DNA of 64,000 nt from Novosphingobium clariflavum (GCF_026420865.1 NZ_JAPCWC010000004.1:310001-374000); one strand, 5' to 3'. Shown: positions 51,009-60,253, counted from the first letter of the stretch. The notes: generated from the sequence alone by a model not told the origin. Program-made: numbers and translations.

Positions 51009-52013
51009 TCAATCGTCCTCGTCTTCATAGCCGACAAGGGCGAGCGCCCGCGCGCGGCGCTGATTCAACGCGCACCAGTGCAGCAAGGCGTCTTCGCGCC
51101 CGTGGGTGATCCAGGTCTCGCCCGGATTCACGTCGGTCACGGTCTGCGTGAGTTCGTCCCAATCGGCGTGGTCGGAGATGACCAGCGGCAGTTCCACCAT
51201 TCGCTGCCGTGCCCGTTGGCGCACGCGCATCCAGCCAGAGGCCATGGCGGTGATCGGATCGGGCAGGCGGCGGCTCCAGCGGTCGTTCAGCGCGGAGGGC
51301 GGGGCGAGCACGATGCTACCCGCCAGATCCGGCGTCTTGACGTCACCCACCAGCCGCAGGTCACCCAGATCGACACCGAATCTCTCGTAGAGCCGGCACA
51401 TGGCCTCCATTGCCCCGTGCAGATAGATCGGCTGCAGATGCCCGGCGCGCCGCAATTCGGCGATCAGGCGCTGCGCCTTGCCGAGCGCATAGGCACCGAC
51501 CAGAACGCAGCGGTCGGGATTGGCGCAAAGCGCCGCAAGAAGCTTGGCAATCTCGTGCTCGACGGGCGGGTGGCGGAACACGGGGAGTGCGAAAGTCGCC
51601 TCGGTCACCAGCACTTCGCAGGGCACGACTTCGAAGGGGAGGCAGGTCGGATCGGGGCGGCGCTTGAAATCGCCGGTGACCACGACGCGCTCGCCCGCAT
51701 GTTCGAGCAGGATCTGCGCCGATCCCAGCACATGCCCAGCTGGCACGAACGTGGCGGAAACGCCTCCCGCCAGGCGCAGGGTTTCGCCGTAGGCCACCGG
51801 CACCGCGCCCTCGCGGGTGGCGTAGCGCAGTTCCATGATTGCCAGAGTCGCGGGCGTGGCCACCGTCTCGCCGTGCCCACCGCGCGCGTGATCGGCATGG
51901 CCATGCGTCACCAAGGCGCGGGCGACGGGATGCGAGGGATCTATCCAGCAGTCGGCGGGGACGACATGGATGCCGTGGGGTTCGGGTCTGATCCAGGCGA
52001 AATCGCGGGCCAT
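51009..52013 (-). CDS. ligase-associated DNA exonuclease (metallo-beta-lactamase fold)
   Basis: 334 aa. HxHxDH motif in VTHGHADHARGGHGE, VVTGDFKRRPDP and VISDHADWDELTQTV match the CPSF-like/MBL nucleases linked to LigD-like ligases. Expected DNA end processing before ligation. Start MARDFAW at 52013. No gap before the ligase, so the two are co-expressed. Confidence 0.92.
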   Translation of the reverse strand: MARDFAWIRPEPHGIHVVPADCWIDPSHPVARALVTHGHADHARGGHGETVATPATLAIMELRYATREGAVPVAYGETLRLAGGVSATFVPAGHVLGSAQILLEHAGERVVVTGDFKRRPDPTCLPFEVVPCEVLVTEATFALPVFRHPPVEHEIAKLLAALCANPDRCVLVGAYALGKAQRLIAELRRAGHLQPIYLHGAMEAMCRLYERFGVDLGDLRLVGDVKTPDLAGSIVLAPPSALNDRWSRRLPDPITAMASGWMRVRQRARQRMVELPLVISDHADWDELTQTVTDVNPGETWITHGREDALLHWCALNQRRARALALVGYEDEDD

Positions 52014-52020
52014 GAAAGGA

Positions 52021-52056
52021 AAATGGGGCGGAAACCGCGTGGTTCCCACCCCATTT
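52021..52056 (-). terminator. terminator after clpA
   Basis: 16-bp imperfect stem (arms 52021-52036 and 52041-52056, 14 of 16 complementary, the others GU-compatible), 4-base loop, followed on the minus strand by ATTTTCCTTT. Confidence 0.75.
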
Positions 52057-52080
52057 CTTCTTGAGTCGGATCAGGCCCGA

Positions 52081-54450
52081 TCAGTCGTCGGCATTGGCTT
52101 CCGGATGGGTGCCGGGCTTCTTGGCCGTCTTCTTCGCGGGGGCCTTCTTCTTGGCCTTGACCACCTTCGGCGCGGCGGGCGTCAGTTCGAAGCTGAGCGC
52201 GTCCTCCTTGACCGAGACATGGACTTCGCCGCCCTGCGCCAGCTTGCCGAACAGCAGTTCCTCCGCCAGCGGCTGCTTGACCTTCTCCTGGATGACGCGG
52301 GCCATCGGCCGCGCCCCGTAGAGCTTGTCGTAGCCGCGATGGCCCAGCCATTCGCGGGCGTCGGAGTCGAACTGGATGTGGACGTTCTGGTCGGCCAGCT
52401 GCAGTTCCAGCTGGAGGATGAACTTGTCCACCACCCGGCTGATCGTTTCCTTGGCGAGGTAGGCGAAGGGCACGATGGCATCGAGACGGTTGCGGAATTC
52501 CGGCGTGAAGAGCTGCTTCACGGCCTCGTCGCCGGCATCCTGCTTGGAGACGTCGCCAAAGCCGATGCCCTGGCGGGCCATGTCCGAGGCGCCCGCATTG
52601 GTGGTCATGATCAGCACCACGTTGCGGAAGTCCACGGTCTTGCCGTGGTGATCGGTCAGCTTGCCGTTGTCCATCACCTGCAGGAGGATGTTGAACAGGT
52701 CCGGGTGCGCCTTCTCGATCTCGTCGAGCAGGAGCACGCAGTGCGGCTGCTGGTCCACCGCATCGGTGAGCAACCCGCCCTGATCGAAGCCGACATAGCC
52801 CGGAGGGGCACCGATCAGGCGGCTGACCGAATGACGCTCCATGTATTCGGACATGTCGAAGCGCTGCATCGGGATGCCCATGATCTGGGCCAGCTGCTTG
52901 GCGACTTCGGTCTTGCCGACGCCGGTGGGGCCGGAGAACAGGAACGAGCCGATCGGCTTGTCCGGATCGCGCAGGCCCGCGCGGCTCAGCTTCATCGCGG
53001 TGGAGAGCACCTCGATGGCCTTGTCCTGGCCGAACACCACGCGCTTCAGATCGCGTTCGAGATTCTCGAGCGCCTTCTTGTCGTCCGAGCTGACCGACTT
53101 GGGCGGGATGCGCGCCATCGTCGCGATCACCTGCTCGATCTCGCGGGCGGTGATCGTCTTCTTGCGGCGGCTGGGGGGCACCAGCATCTGCATCGCGCCC
53201 ACTTCGTCGATCACGTCGATCGCCTTGTCGGGCAGCTTGCGGTCATTGATGTAGCGCGCCGAAAGCTCGACCGCGGTCTTGATCGCATCGGGGGTGTACT
53301 TGACCTTGTGGTGTTCCTCGAAGGCCGAGCGCAGCCCGCGCAGGATCTTGATGGTGTCTTCCACGGTGGGTTCGTTCACGTCGATCTTCTGGAACCGGCG
53401 CAGCAGCGCGCGGTCCTTCTCGAAGTGGTTGCGGAACTCCTTGTAGGTGGTCGAACCGATGCAGCGGATCGTGCCGCCCGACAGCGCGGGCTTGAGCAGG
53501 TTCGAGGCATCCATCGCGCCGCCGCTGGTGGCGCCGGCGCCAATCACCGTGTGGATCTCGTCGATGAACAGGATCGCGTGCGGCATCTTCTCGAGTTCGG
53601 AGACGACCTGCTTCAACCGTTCCTCGAAGTCGCCGCGATAGCGTGTGCCCGCCAGCAGCGAGCCCATGTCGAGCGAGTAGATCACCGCCTCGTTGAGCAC
53701 CTCGGGCACTTCGCCTTCGACGATCTTGCGCGCGAGACCCTCGGCGATGGCGGTCTTGCCGACGCCGGGATCGCCCACGTAGAGCGGATTGTTCTTCGAA
53801 CGGCGGCAGAGGATCTGGATCGTGCGGTCCACTTCGGGGCCGCGGCCGATCAGCGGGTCGACCTTGCCCAGCAGCGCCTTCTCGTTGAGATTGACGGTGA
53901 ACTGGTCAAGCGCCGAATCCTTCTTGCTGGCGCTCTTGGTCTCGGTCTTCTCGTCGGGCGTCGGGGCCTGGTCCTCGGCGCCCTTGGGCGAACGCTCCTC
54001 GACGCGCTTGCCGCCCTTGCCGATGCCGTGGCTGATGTAGCTGACGGCGTCGAGGCGGCTCATGTCCTGCTGCTGCAGGAAATAGACGGCATAGGAATCG
54101 CGCTCGGAGAACAGCGCGACCAGCACGTTGGCGCCGGTGACGGTGTCCTTGCCCGAGGACTGGACGTGCAGGATTGCGCGCTGGATCACCCGCTGGAAAC
54201 CGGCGGTGGGGGCAGGGTCGCCCTTTTCCTCGGTCTTCAGCGACTGGTATTCCTGGTCGAGATACTGGCGCACGACGTCGCCAAGGTCGCCGAGATCCAC
54301 GCCGCATGCCTGCATGACCTGTGCCGCGTCCGGATCGTCGATCAGGGCGAGCAGCAGGTGCTCGAGCGTGGCGTACTCATGGCTACGCTCCGATGCGTGC
54401 GAGAGCGCGGCGTGCAGGGTCTTTTCTAGGCTTTGCGCGAAGCTGGGCAT
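52081..54450 (-). CDS. clpA: ATP-dependent Clp protease ATPase ClpA
   Basis: 789 aa. N domain with YATLEHLLLALIDDPDAAQ, AAA+ D1 GDPGVGKTAIAEGLA, D2 GPTGVGKTEVAKQLA and the ClpP-binding loop region near IGFGD. The Lys/Ala-rich C-terminal tail KKKAPAKKTAKK is unusual but ends in frame. It unfolds substrates for ClpP. clpS, its usual neighbour, is not in the window; the upstream gap to 54664 (213 bases) has no gene I can support. Confidence 0.96.
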   Translation of the reverse strand: MPSFAQSLEKTLHAALSHASERSHEYATLEHLLLALIDDPDAAQVMQACGVDLGDLGDVVRQYLDQEYQSLKTEEKGDPAPTAGFQRVIQRAILHVQSSGKDTVTGANVLVALFSERDSYAVYFLQQQDMSRLDAVSYISHGIGKGGKRVEERSPKGAEDQAPTPDEKTETKSASKKDSALDQFTVNLNEKALLGKVDPLIGRGPEVDRTIQILCRRSKNNPLYVGDPGVGKTAIAEGLARKIVEGEVPEVLNEAVIYSLDMGSLLAGTRYRGDFEERLKQVVSELEKMPHAILFIDEIHTVIGAGATSGGAMDASNLLKPALSGGTIRCIGSTTYKEFRNHFEKDRALLRRFQKIDVNEPTVEDTIKILRGLRSAFEEHHKVKYTPDAIKTAVELSARYINDRKLPDKAIDVIDEVGAMQMLVPPSRRKKTITAREIEQVIATMARIPPKSVSSDDKKALENLERDLKRVVFGQDKAIEVLSTAMKLSRAGLRDPDKPIGSFLFSGPTGVGKTEVAKQLAQIMGIPMQRFDMSEYMERHSVSRLIGAPPGYVGFDQGGLLTDAVDQQPHCVLLLDEIEKAHPDLFNILLQVMDNGKLTDHHGKTVDFRNVVLIMTTNAGASDMARQGIGFGDVSKQDAGDEAVKQLFTPEFRNRLDAIVPFAYLAKETISRVVDKFILQLELQLADQNVHIQFDSDAREWLGHRGYDKLYGARPMARVIQEKVKQPLAEELLFGKLAQGGEVHVSVKEDALSFELTPAAPKVVKAKKKAPAKKTAKKPGTHPEANADD

Positions 54451-54663
54451 CTAGGAAACTTCCTTGTGGGAGGGAAACGTCCCTTGTCGGGCCTTGTCAG
54501 GGAGTCCGGGGCGTTCGGGGCGGGAAGGCAGGAGGCGGCGCTGGAGGGATGGGAGCGGGGGCGGAAGGAAAATATGCGCCCGGGCGGGTTACATGTTCCA
54601 TATAGGCACACTCAGGACGGTTGCGAGGGGGAGGATTCAAACTGGTTTCCCGCCTCGCGCCGA

Positions 54664-54882
54664 TCATGAGGTCTTGGGCCGGAACAGGGCGTCGGCCGCG
54701 AGGCGGTGGGCCTGGGCCGCGCGGTGATGGGCGCGGATTCGCGTGATTTCGGCGTCAAGGAGTGCGACGCGTGCGTCGAGTTCATCCAGAGAAAAGCGCT
54801 CCAGGCTTTCGCTGGCGAGAAGGCTGGCGGCTCCGAGGGAACCCTCGGGCGACCGCCGCCGCGGTCGATCATCATCGTCCAT
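54664..54882 (-). CDS. DUF1192 family protein
   Basis: 72 aa, small conserved alphaproteobacterial protein. Helix SLERFSLDELDARVALLDAE, then RAHHRAAQAHRLAADALF. Start at 54882 (MDDDDRPRRR). Function unknown. Divergent from the quinone oxidoreductase. Confidence 0.82.
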   Translation of the reverse strand: MDDDDRPRRRSPEGSLGAASLLASESLERFSLDELDARVALLDAEITRIRAHHRAAQAHRLAADALFRPKTS

Positions 54883-54978
54883 TGCATCGCAGCATCGGAC
54901 TGTCATTGCGCGCTGTCAATGGCCTCAAAGTATGTTCCCTTGTATAGGGCCTCTGTGGCATCAGGATGAATATGTTAG

Positions 54979-54991
54979 TTAACGCAGTTAA
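54979..54991. promoter_or_regulatory. palindrome TTAAC-GCA-GTTAA before quinone oxidoreductase
   Basis: Perfect 5-bp inverted repeat just before the start at 54996, in the region between divergent DUF1192 and the oxidoreductase. Could be an operator; also inside the coding sequence if the 54966 start is used. Confidence 0.35.
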
Positions 54992-54995
54992 GCAG

Positions 54996-55973
54996 ATGAC
55001 CGCGGTCGGCTTCGATGCGCCCGGCGGTCCCGATGTGCTCAGGCCCGTGACCGTCCCGGTTCCCCGGCCGGGGCCGGGCGAAGTGCTGGTCAAGGTCGCC
55101 TTCGCCGGGGTCAATCGTCCCGACGTCGTGCAGCGCCAGGGCAAGTACCCGCCGCCGCCGGGCGCCTCGCCGATTCCGGGCCTGGAGATTTCCGGGCGTG
55201 TCGCCGTGCTGGGCGAGGGGGTGACCGAGTTCCTGCCGGGCCAGGCGGTCTGCGCACTGGTCAGCGGCGGCGGCTATGCCGAATATTGCCTTGCCAAGGC
55301 GGCGCACTGCCTGCCGGTGCCCGAGGGCCTGGGGCTCGACGAGGCGGCGGCGCTGCCCGAGACGCTGTTCACCGTCTGGCACAACGTGTTCGAGCGCGGT
55401 TATGCGCGCGACGGCGAGACGCTGCTGGTCCATGGCGGCACCAGCGGCATCGGCACGATGGCGGCCATGCTCGGCAAGCATTTCGGGCTAACCGTGATCG
55501 TCACCTGCGGCTCGGGCGAGAAGTGCGCGCGGGCGCTCGAGATCGGCGCGGCCCATGCGATCGACTACAAGGCCTGCGACTTTGTCGAGGAAGTGGCGCG
55601 GATCACCGGCGGCCGCGGCGTCGACATCGTGCTCGACATGGTCGGTGGCGACTATGTGGCGCGCAATCTCAAGTGCCTTGCCCCCGACGGCCGGCACGTG
55701 ACCATCGCCGTGCAGGGCGGCGCCAAGGCCGAGATCAACATGGCGGTGGTGATGACCCGTCGCTACACCCTGACCGGATCGACCCTGAGGGCCCGCTCCG
55801 ATGCCTTCAAGGGCCTGCTGGCGCAGGAGATCCTCGCCAATGCCTGGCCGCTGGTCGAGGAGGGCGAGCTGCGCCCGGTGATGGACGCGCGCTTTGCGCT
55901 CGGCGAGGCGGCGGCCGCCCATGCGCGGATGGAAGCGGGCGATCATGTGGGCAAGATCGTGCTGGAGATCTGA
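54996..55973 (+). CDS. NAD(P)H quinone oxidoreductase (PIG3/QOR type)
   Basis: 325 aa. N-terminus MTAVGFDAPGGPDVLRPV fits the family; VVQRQGKYPPPPGASPIPGLE, LLVHGGTSGIGTMAAML for NADP binding and DMVGGDYVARNLKCL. No Zn cysteines. The start is 54996 by homology; an in-frame ATG at 54966 (10 residues more) cannot be excluded. Divergent DUF1192 gene upstream. Confidence 0.9.
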   Translation: MTAVGFDAPGGPDVLRPVTVPVPRPGPGEVLVKVAFAGVNRPDVVQRQGKYPPPPGASPIPGLEISGRVAVLGEGVTEFLPGQAVCALVSGGGYAEYCLAKAAHCLPVPEGLGLDEAAALPETLFTVWHNVFERGYARDGETLLVHGGTSGIGTMAAMLGKHFGLTVIVTCGSGEKCARALEIGAAHAIDYKACDFVEEVARITGGRGVDIVLDMVGGDYVARNLKCLAPDGRHVTIAVQGGAKAEINMAVVMTRRYTLTGSTLRARSDAFKGLLAQEILANAWPLVEEGELRPVMDARFALGEAAAAHARMEAGDHVGKIVLEI

Positions 55974-56032
55974 TCGCGGCAATCTGATCGTTGCAATCTG
56001 ATCGTTGGGGGGGGCAGGCCGGTCTCCTGCGG

Positions 56033-56054
56033 AAAATGCGTGGCGGCGCATTTT
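56033..56054. repeat. intergenic palindromic repeat, copy D (partial)
   Basis: AAAATGCG-TGGCGG-CGCATTTT hairpin with a preceding GCCGGT segment. It shares the AAAA-stem design with copies A-C but lacks the full GCGGCACCGGCC arm. Rest of the gap 55974-56242 holds nothing else I can support. Confidence 0.5.
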
Positions 56055-56242
56055 CATTGCGCACGCCGGCAAGTCTTCCGGCGATCGTGGCCGGTTTTTG
56101 CCAAGTCGTTTCAAATTCGCGCGCGATCGAAGGGATGAAACCAAGCCTTTTGCTTGCCCAAAGCGCAAAGTTTCCCTAAATCGGGCCCGTACGGCCGCTC
56201 CGCAAAGGGGCGGCCCTTATTGTTTCCGCCGGAGATAGAGAC

Positions 56243-56950
56243 ATGAGCCAGCCCACTCCGCTGATGCCGCACGCGACCGCCTCCTGGCTGGTCGACAGCA
56301 CCGCGTTGACCTTTGAGCAGATCGCCGAGTTCTGCGGCCTGCACATGCTCGAAGTGCAGGCGATGGCCGACGATCTGGCATCCAGCAAGTATACCGGACG
56401 CGATCCCGTGCGTTCGGGCGAACTGACCATGGAAGAGATCGAGAAGGGTCAGGCAAACCCGGAGTACAAGCTCCGCATGCACAAGATCCCGGTCACCTCC
56501 AACCGTACCAAGGGCCCGCGCTATACGCCGGTGTCGAAGCGCCAGGACAAGCCGGACGGCATCGCCTGGATCCTGCGCAACCACCCCGAGGTGTCGGACG
56601 CGCAGATCGGCAAGCTGATCGGCACGACCCGCAACACCATCGCCGCGATCCGCGACCGTTCGCACTGGAACATCGCCAACATCACGCCGAAGGACCCGGT
56701 CACGCTGGGCCTGTGCTCGCAGCGCGAACTCGACTTCATCGTGTTCAAGGCCGCCAAGAAGGCTGGTATCGAGGACGATGGCCGCAACGACGAGCGTCTG
56801 ACCGACGATCGCGAAGCGCTGATCGAGGAACTGCGCGCCGAGCGTGACGCTGCCTCGCGCGCCGCTTCGGAAGCCGCGCAGGAAGCCGAAGTGGCCGCCT
56901 GGCTCCAGGCCAAGCGCGCTGCCGAAGCCGCGGAAGAGCAGGGCGAGTAA
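56243..56950 (+). CDS. trcR: cell cycle transcriptional regulator TrcR (DUF1013)
   Basis: 235 aa. DUF1013 family: MPHATASWLVDSTALTFEQI, DLASSKYTGRDPVRSG, RQDKPDGIAWILRNHPEVSD and the HTH-like IGKLIGTTRNTIAAIRDRSHWN. C-terminal Ala/Glu-rich helix. Known as a conserved alphaproteobacterial regulator tied to RNA polymerase and the cell cycle. Upstream gap holds repeat copy D; downstream is a strong terminator. Confidence 0.9.
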   Translation: MSQPTPLMPHATASWLVDSTALTFEQIAEFCGLHMLEVQAMADDLASSKYTGRDPVRSGELTMEEIEKGQANPEYKLRMHKIPVTSNRTKGPRYTPVSKRQDKPDGIAWILRNHPEVSDAQIGKLIGTTRNTIAAIRDRSHWNIANITPKDPVTLGLCSQRELDFIVFKAAKKAGIEDDGRNDERLTDDREALIEELRAERDAASRAASEAAQEAEVAAWLQAKRAAEAAEEQGE

Positions 56951-56990
56951 ACGCGCCCCACTCCCACGCGGCTCCCACGCTGCCACATAC

Positions 56991-57028
56991 AAAAAGCCCC
57001 GCGACGAGGAATCGTCGCGGGGCTTTTT
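56991..57028. terminator. bidirectional terminator
   Basis: 17-bp perfect stem (arms 56991-57007 and 57012-57028), loop GGAA, with A/T runs at both ends, between convergent trcR and bactofilin. Confidence 0.93.
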
Positions 57029-57054
57029 GTTTGTCCGATGTCTGGTCGGGAGGA

Positions 57055-57492
57055 TTACTCCGCCGGTTCCAGCGCGCTCTTGTCGGTGATCTGCGGGACG
57101 GCCGGCGGGGTGTGGCCGCCGTTCGGGTTGAGCCGGCCTTCGAGCCGGGCGCCCTGCTCGATGGTGAGCGCGTCGTAGGCGACGTCGCCCTCGATGCGGG
57201 CCGTGCGCAGGATCACCACCTCGCGGGCGGTGATGGTGCCGCGCACGGTACCGGCGATGCGCACGCTTTCGGCGCTGATGCCGCCGGCGATCTCGCTGGC
57301 GTCCCCCTGGATGAGCGCCTTGCAGGCGATGTCGCCGGTGACGCGGCCTTCGACGTGAAGGTCGACGGTGGCTTCGATGTTGCCGGTGATGGCGGTATCC
57401 GCGCCGAGCACCGAAAAGCTGCTGGAGCCGGTGCGGGCGGTCGTGGTCGAAAAGGTCTTGGCCATGGCGTTATCGGGCTTCTTGCTGAACAT
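57055..57492 (-). CDS. bactofilin
   Basis: 145 aa. DUF583 right-handed beta-helix: VLGADTAITGNIEATVDLHV, VRIAGTVRGTITAREVVI. Bactofilins form cytoskeletal filaments that recruit cell-wall enzymes, fitting the adjacent M23 peptidase; its start overlaps the peptidase stop by 23 bases. Start MFSKKPDNA is standard; an ATG at 57465 would remove the overlap. Confidence 0.93.
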   Translation of the reverse strand: MFSKKPDNAMAKTFSTTTARTGSSSFSVLGADTAITGNIEATVDLHVEGRVTGDIACKALIQGDASEIAGGISAESVRIAGTVRGTITAREVVILRTARIEGDVAYDALTIEQGARLEGRLNPNGGHTPPAVPQITDKSALEPAE

Positions 57493-58603
57493 TATGGGCG
57501 GCCTCGAGGAATGTGCGCGGGTTCATGGGCCGGTTGTTGTTGCGCACCTCGAAGTGGAGATGCGGTCCGGTTGACCGGCCGGTCGAGCCCATTGCGGCGA
57601 TGCGGGTTCCGCCGTCGACGAGCTGGCCGGGGCGGACGTTGAAGCCAGAGAGATGGCCGTAGCGGGTCATCAGACCGTTGCCGTGGCTGATCTCCACGCA
57701 GTTGCCGTAACCCTGGCGCTGACCGACGAAGGTCACGCGCCCCTTGGCGGCGGCATAGATCGGCGAGCCCATCGGGCCGGGGAAGTCCAGCCCGGCGTGG
57801 AAGGCGGCGCCTCCGGTGAAGGGATCGGCGCGGTAGCCGAAGCTCGACGAGACATAGGCGACGTGCGCGGGGCTGACCTGCGGGATCGAGGCAAGGCCGT
57901 TCTCCAGCGAATCCATGCGCGCAAGGCTCTGGCCGAGGCGCTGGAAACGCGGATCGATCGAACCGTCGGCAGCGGTTGCCAGCTTTTCGAGCGGACCACC
58001 TTCGCCGCCGCGGGCATTGGCCATGGCGCTCGGATTGAGGCCGAGCTTGCGGATGGCCTGGGCGGCGCTGGCGGCGCGGCGGTCGGCATAGCGGGTCAGG
58101 CGTTCGACGAAGGCCAGCTGTTCGGCTTCCACCCCGGCCAGCTTGCCGGCCTCGGGCACGGCCGCGCTGACCTTCTTCACCGTCTCGGCGGCTTCGCTGG
58201 CGCTGTCGGTCACGGTTTCGCCGGCCTGCTTGTCGTCGGGCAGGTCGCCGATGTGGGCTTCGACCACGGTCTCGATGAACTTCTGGCGGCGGGCAAGATC
58301 ATCCACGGTGCCGTCGAGATTGTCGCGGTACTGCTGCACGCGGCTCTCGGCCGTGGCGACCTTGGCCTCGCGCAGGCGCAGCAGGGCATGGTCGCTGGTG
58401 GCGCTGAACTGCGACACGGCGACTGCGCCCATCGACACGCACCATGCGCCGAGCAGCGCGGCACACGTGCCGGCAGCCACTTTCTGCATGCGCGACGAAA
58501 TACGGATGAAGCGGACCTGTCCCTGCGAGCGCATGATGAACTCGCGTTCGGGAAAGGCCGCCTGGAGACGCGATTTCAGCGTCCCGGCAGAGATGAACTT
58601 CAA
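57470..58603 (-). CDS. M23 family metallopeptidase with N-terminal membrane segment
   Basis: 377 aa if it starts with TTG at 58603; the N-terminus FPEREFIMRSQGQVRFIRIS fits such peptidases. ATG at 58534 is the alternative (354 aa). TM helix (about 45-66), coiled-coil ESRVQQYRDNLDGTVDD, then M23 domain SSSFGYRADPFTGGAAFHAGLD, GNCVEISHGNGLMTRYGHLSG, TGPHLHFEVR with the zinc ligands. Acts on peptidoglycan in the periplasm. Operon with bactofilin; GANTC cluster upstream. Confidence 0.92.
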   Translation of the reverse strand: MKFISAGTLKSRLQAAFPEREFIMRSQGQVRFIRISSRMQKVAAGTCAALLGAWCVSMGAVAVSQFSATSDHALLRLREAKVATAESRVQQYRDNLDGTVDDLARRQKFIETVVEAHIGDLPDDKQAGETVTDSASEAAETVKKVSAAVPEAGKLAGVEAEQLAFVERLTRYADRRAASAAQAIRKLGLNPSAMANARGGEGGPLEKLATAADGSIDPRFQRLGQSLARMDSLENGLASIPQVSPAHVAYVSSSFGYRADPFTGGAAFHAGLDFPGPMGSPIYAAAKGRVTFVGQRQGYGNCVEISHGNGLMTRYGHLSGFNVRPGQLVDGGTRIAAMGSTGRSTGPHLHFEVRNNNRPMNPRTFLEAAHNVQQEAR

Positions 58604-58951
58604 AACGACCCCGCTTTGGAAATTTTTTTTCTGACCCCGGGCGGCCGGGTAGCAGGGGAGGGGGCCCAAGGCGAATCGACTCGCCCCGATTGGTTGCAAA
58701 AACAGGATGAGTCGGACCTTCCCTGCGATGAACCGAGGGAACGAATTCGATTTCGAGAATCGCAGGCCTGTGGAAATCGCCCCGATTCGCAGGCGCAACT
58801 GGCTGATTTCATACGTAAGTTTGAATGAATCCAGGCTGAATGCAGTGGCTGACCTTGCCGTGACGGTTGCGTGACGTGCATCGAAACCGCCTCCGGCGCA
58901 TCGTTCGGTCCGGTCGGTGACAGCATGGCGCAACAATGCTAGGCGGCTGCC
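58604..58951. promoter_or_regulatory. divergent promoter region with GANTC cluster
   Basis: 348 bases between M23/bactofilin and proA. Six GANTC sites start at 58673, 58678, 58709, 58757, 58784 and 58825; about 0.6 are expected in that 157-base stretch. An eight-T run occurs at 58623. No gene supported. Confidence 0.65.
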
Positions 58952-60253
58952 ATGACCGAGCAGACTATTCTTGCCGCCGACCAGATCGGCGCGCGTGCCG
59001 CCGAGACGCCCGAGGCCCTTGTCGCCCGGCTCGCGCAGGCCGGCCGGGCGGCCCAGCGCGAACTGGCCAGGACCAGCGACGGGCAGAAGGCCGCTGCCCT
59101 GCGTGCCGCCGCTGCCGAACTGCGCCAGGCGGAACCGGCGATTCTTGCTGCCAACGCCCTCGACATCGCCGCAGGTGAGGCGAAGGGGCTGAGCGGGGCG
59201 ATGCTCGACCGACTGCGGCTCGATTCCGGCCGCCTTGCCGGGATCGCTGACGCGGTGGAACAGGTCGCCGGTCTCGCCGATCCGGTGGGCGAGGTGATCT
59301 CCACCAGCGAGCGGCCCAACGGCCTCCAGCTCTCGCGCGTGCGCATTCCCATCGGGCTGATCGGCATCATCTACGAGAGCCGCCCGAACGTGACGGCCGA
59401 TGCCGCCGCGCTCTGCCTGCGCTCGGGCAATGCCGCGCTGCTGCGGGGCGGCAGCGAAGCGCTCCATTCGAACCGGGCGATCATGGCGGCGATGACCGCG
59501 GGGCTGACCTCTGCCGGGATTCCCGCAGCGGCGATCCAGCTCCTGCCGACCCAGGACCGCGCCGCGGTGGGGGCGATGCTGACGGCGGCGGGGCTGATCG
59601 ACATGATCGTGCCGCGCGGCGGCAAGAGCCTGGTCGCGCGCGTGCAAGCCGATGCGCGGGTGCCGGTGCTCGCTCACCTCGACGGCATCTGCCATACCTA
59701 CGTCCATGCTGCTGCCGATCCCGCGATGGCGGCACGGCTGGCGCTCAATGCCAAGATGCGGCGCACCGGCGTCTGCGGCTCGATGGAGACGCTGCTGCTC
59801 GACACGCAGTTCCCGGCCTCTGCCGAGGTCGTGCGCGGCCTGCTCGATGCCGGGTGCGAACTGCGCGGCGATGCCCGTGCGCGGGCGCTCGATCCGCGAG
59901 TCCTGATCGCCAGCGACGAGGACTGGGATACCGAGTACCTCGACGCGGTGCTGTCGGTGGCCGTGGTTGACGGGCTCGATGCCGCGCTCGACCACATCGC
60001 GGCGCATTCCTCGCACCACACCGATGCGATCGTCACCGGGGATGCGGCGGCGGCCGAGCGGTTCCTTGCCGAAGTCGACAGCGCGATCGTGATGGTCAAT
60101 GCCTCCAGCCAGTTCGCCGATGGCGGCGAGTTCGGGCTCGGCGCCGAGATCGGCATCGCCACGGGTCGTCTCCACGCGCGCGGTCCGGTCGCGCTGGAAG
60201 GGCTGACCACCTACAAGTGGCTGGTACGCGGCACGGGGCAGGCGCGGCCCTGA
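58952..60253 (+). CDS. proA: gamma-glutamyl phosphate reductase
   Basis: 433 aa, second step of proline synthesis. Motifs: VRIPIGLIGIIYESRPNVTAD, CLRSGNAALLRGGSEA, catalytic Cys in KMRRTGVCGSMETLL, and GEFGLGAEIGIATGRLHARGP near the C-terminus. Followed by nadD after 11 bases. No proB here. Confidence 0.97.
   Translation: MTEQTILAADQIGARAAETPEALVARLAQAGRAAQRELARTSDGQKAAALRAAAAELRQAEPAILAANALDIAAGEAKGLSGAMLDRLRLDSGRLAGIADAVEQVAGLADPVGEVISTSERPNGLQLSRVRIPIGLIGIIYESRPNVTADAAALCLRSGNAALLRGGSEALHSNRAIMAAMTAGLTSAGIPAAAIQLLPTQDRAAVGAMLTAAGLIDMIVPRGGKSLVARVQADARVPVLAHLDGICHTYVHAAADPAMAARLALNAKMRRTGVCGSMETLLLDTQFPASAEVVRGLLDAGCELRGDARARALDPRVLIASDEDWDTEYLDAVLSVAVVDGLDAALDHIAAHSSHHTDAIVTGDAAAAERFLAEVDSAIVMVNASSQFADGGEFGLGAEIGIATGRLHARGPVALEGLTTYKWLVRGTGQARP

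Noticed and set aside
51970..54429. 819-codon plus-strand frame opposite clpA
   Set aside because: Antisense shadow; ClpA has both AAA+ domains on minus.
54592..54670. tRNA-like T-loop sequence (GTTTGAATCC on minus)
   Set aside because: No D-arm, anticodon arm or acceptor stem can be drawn.
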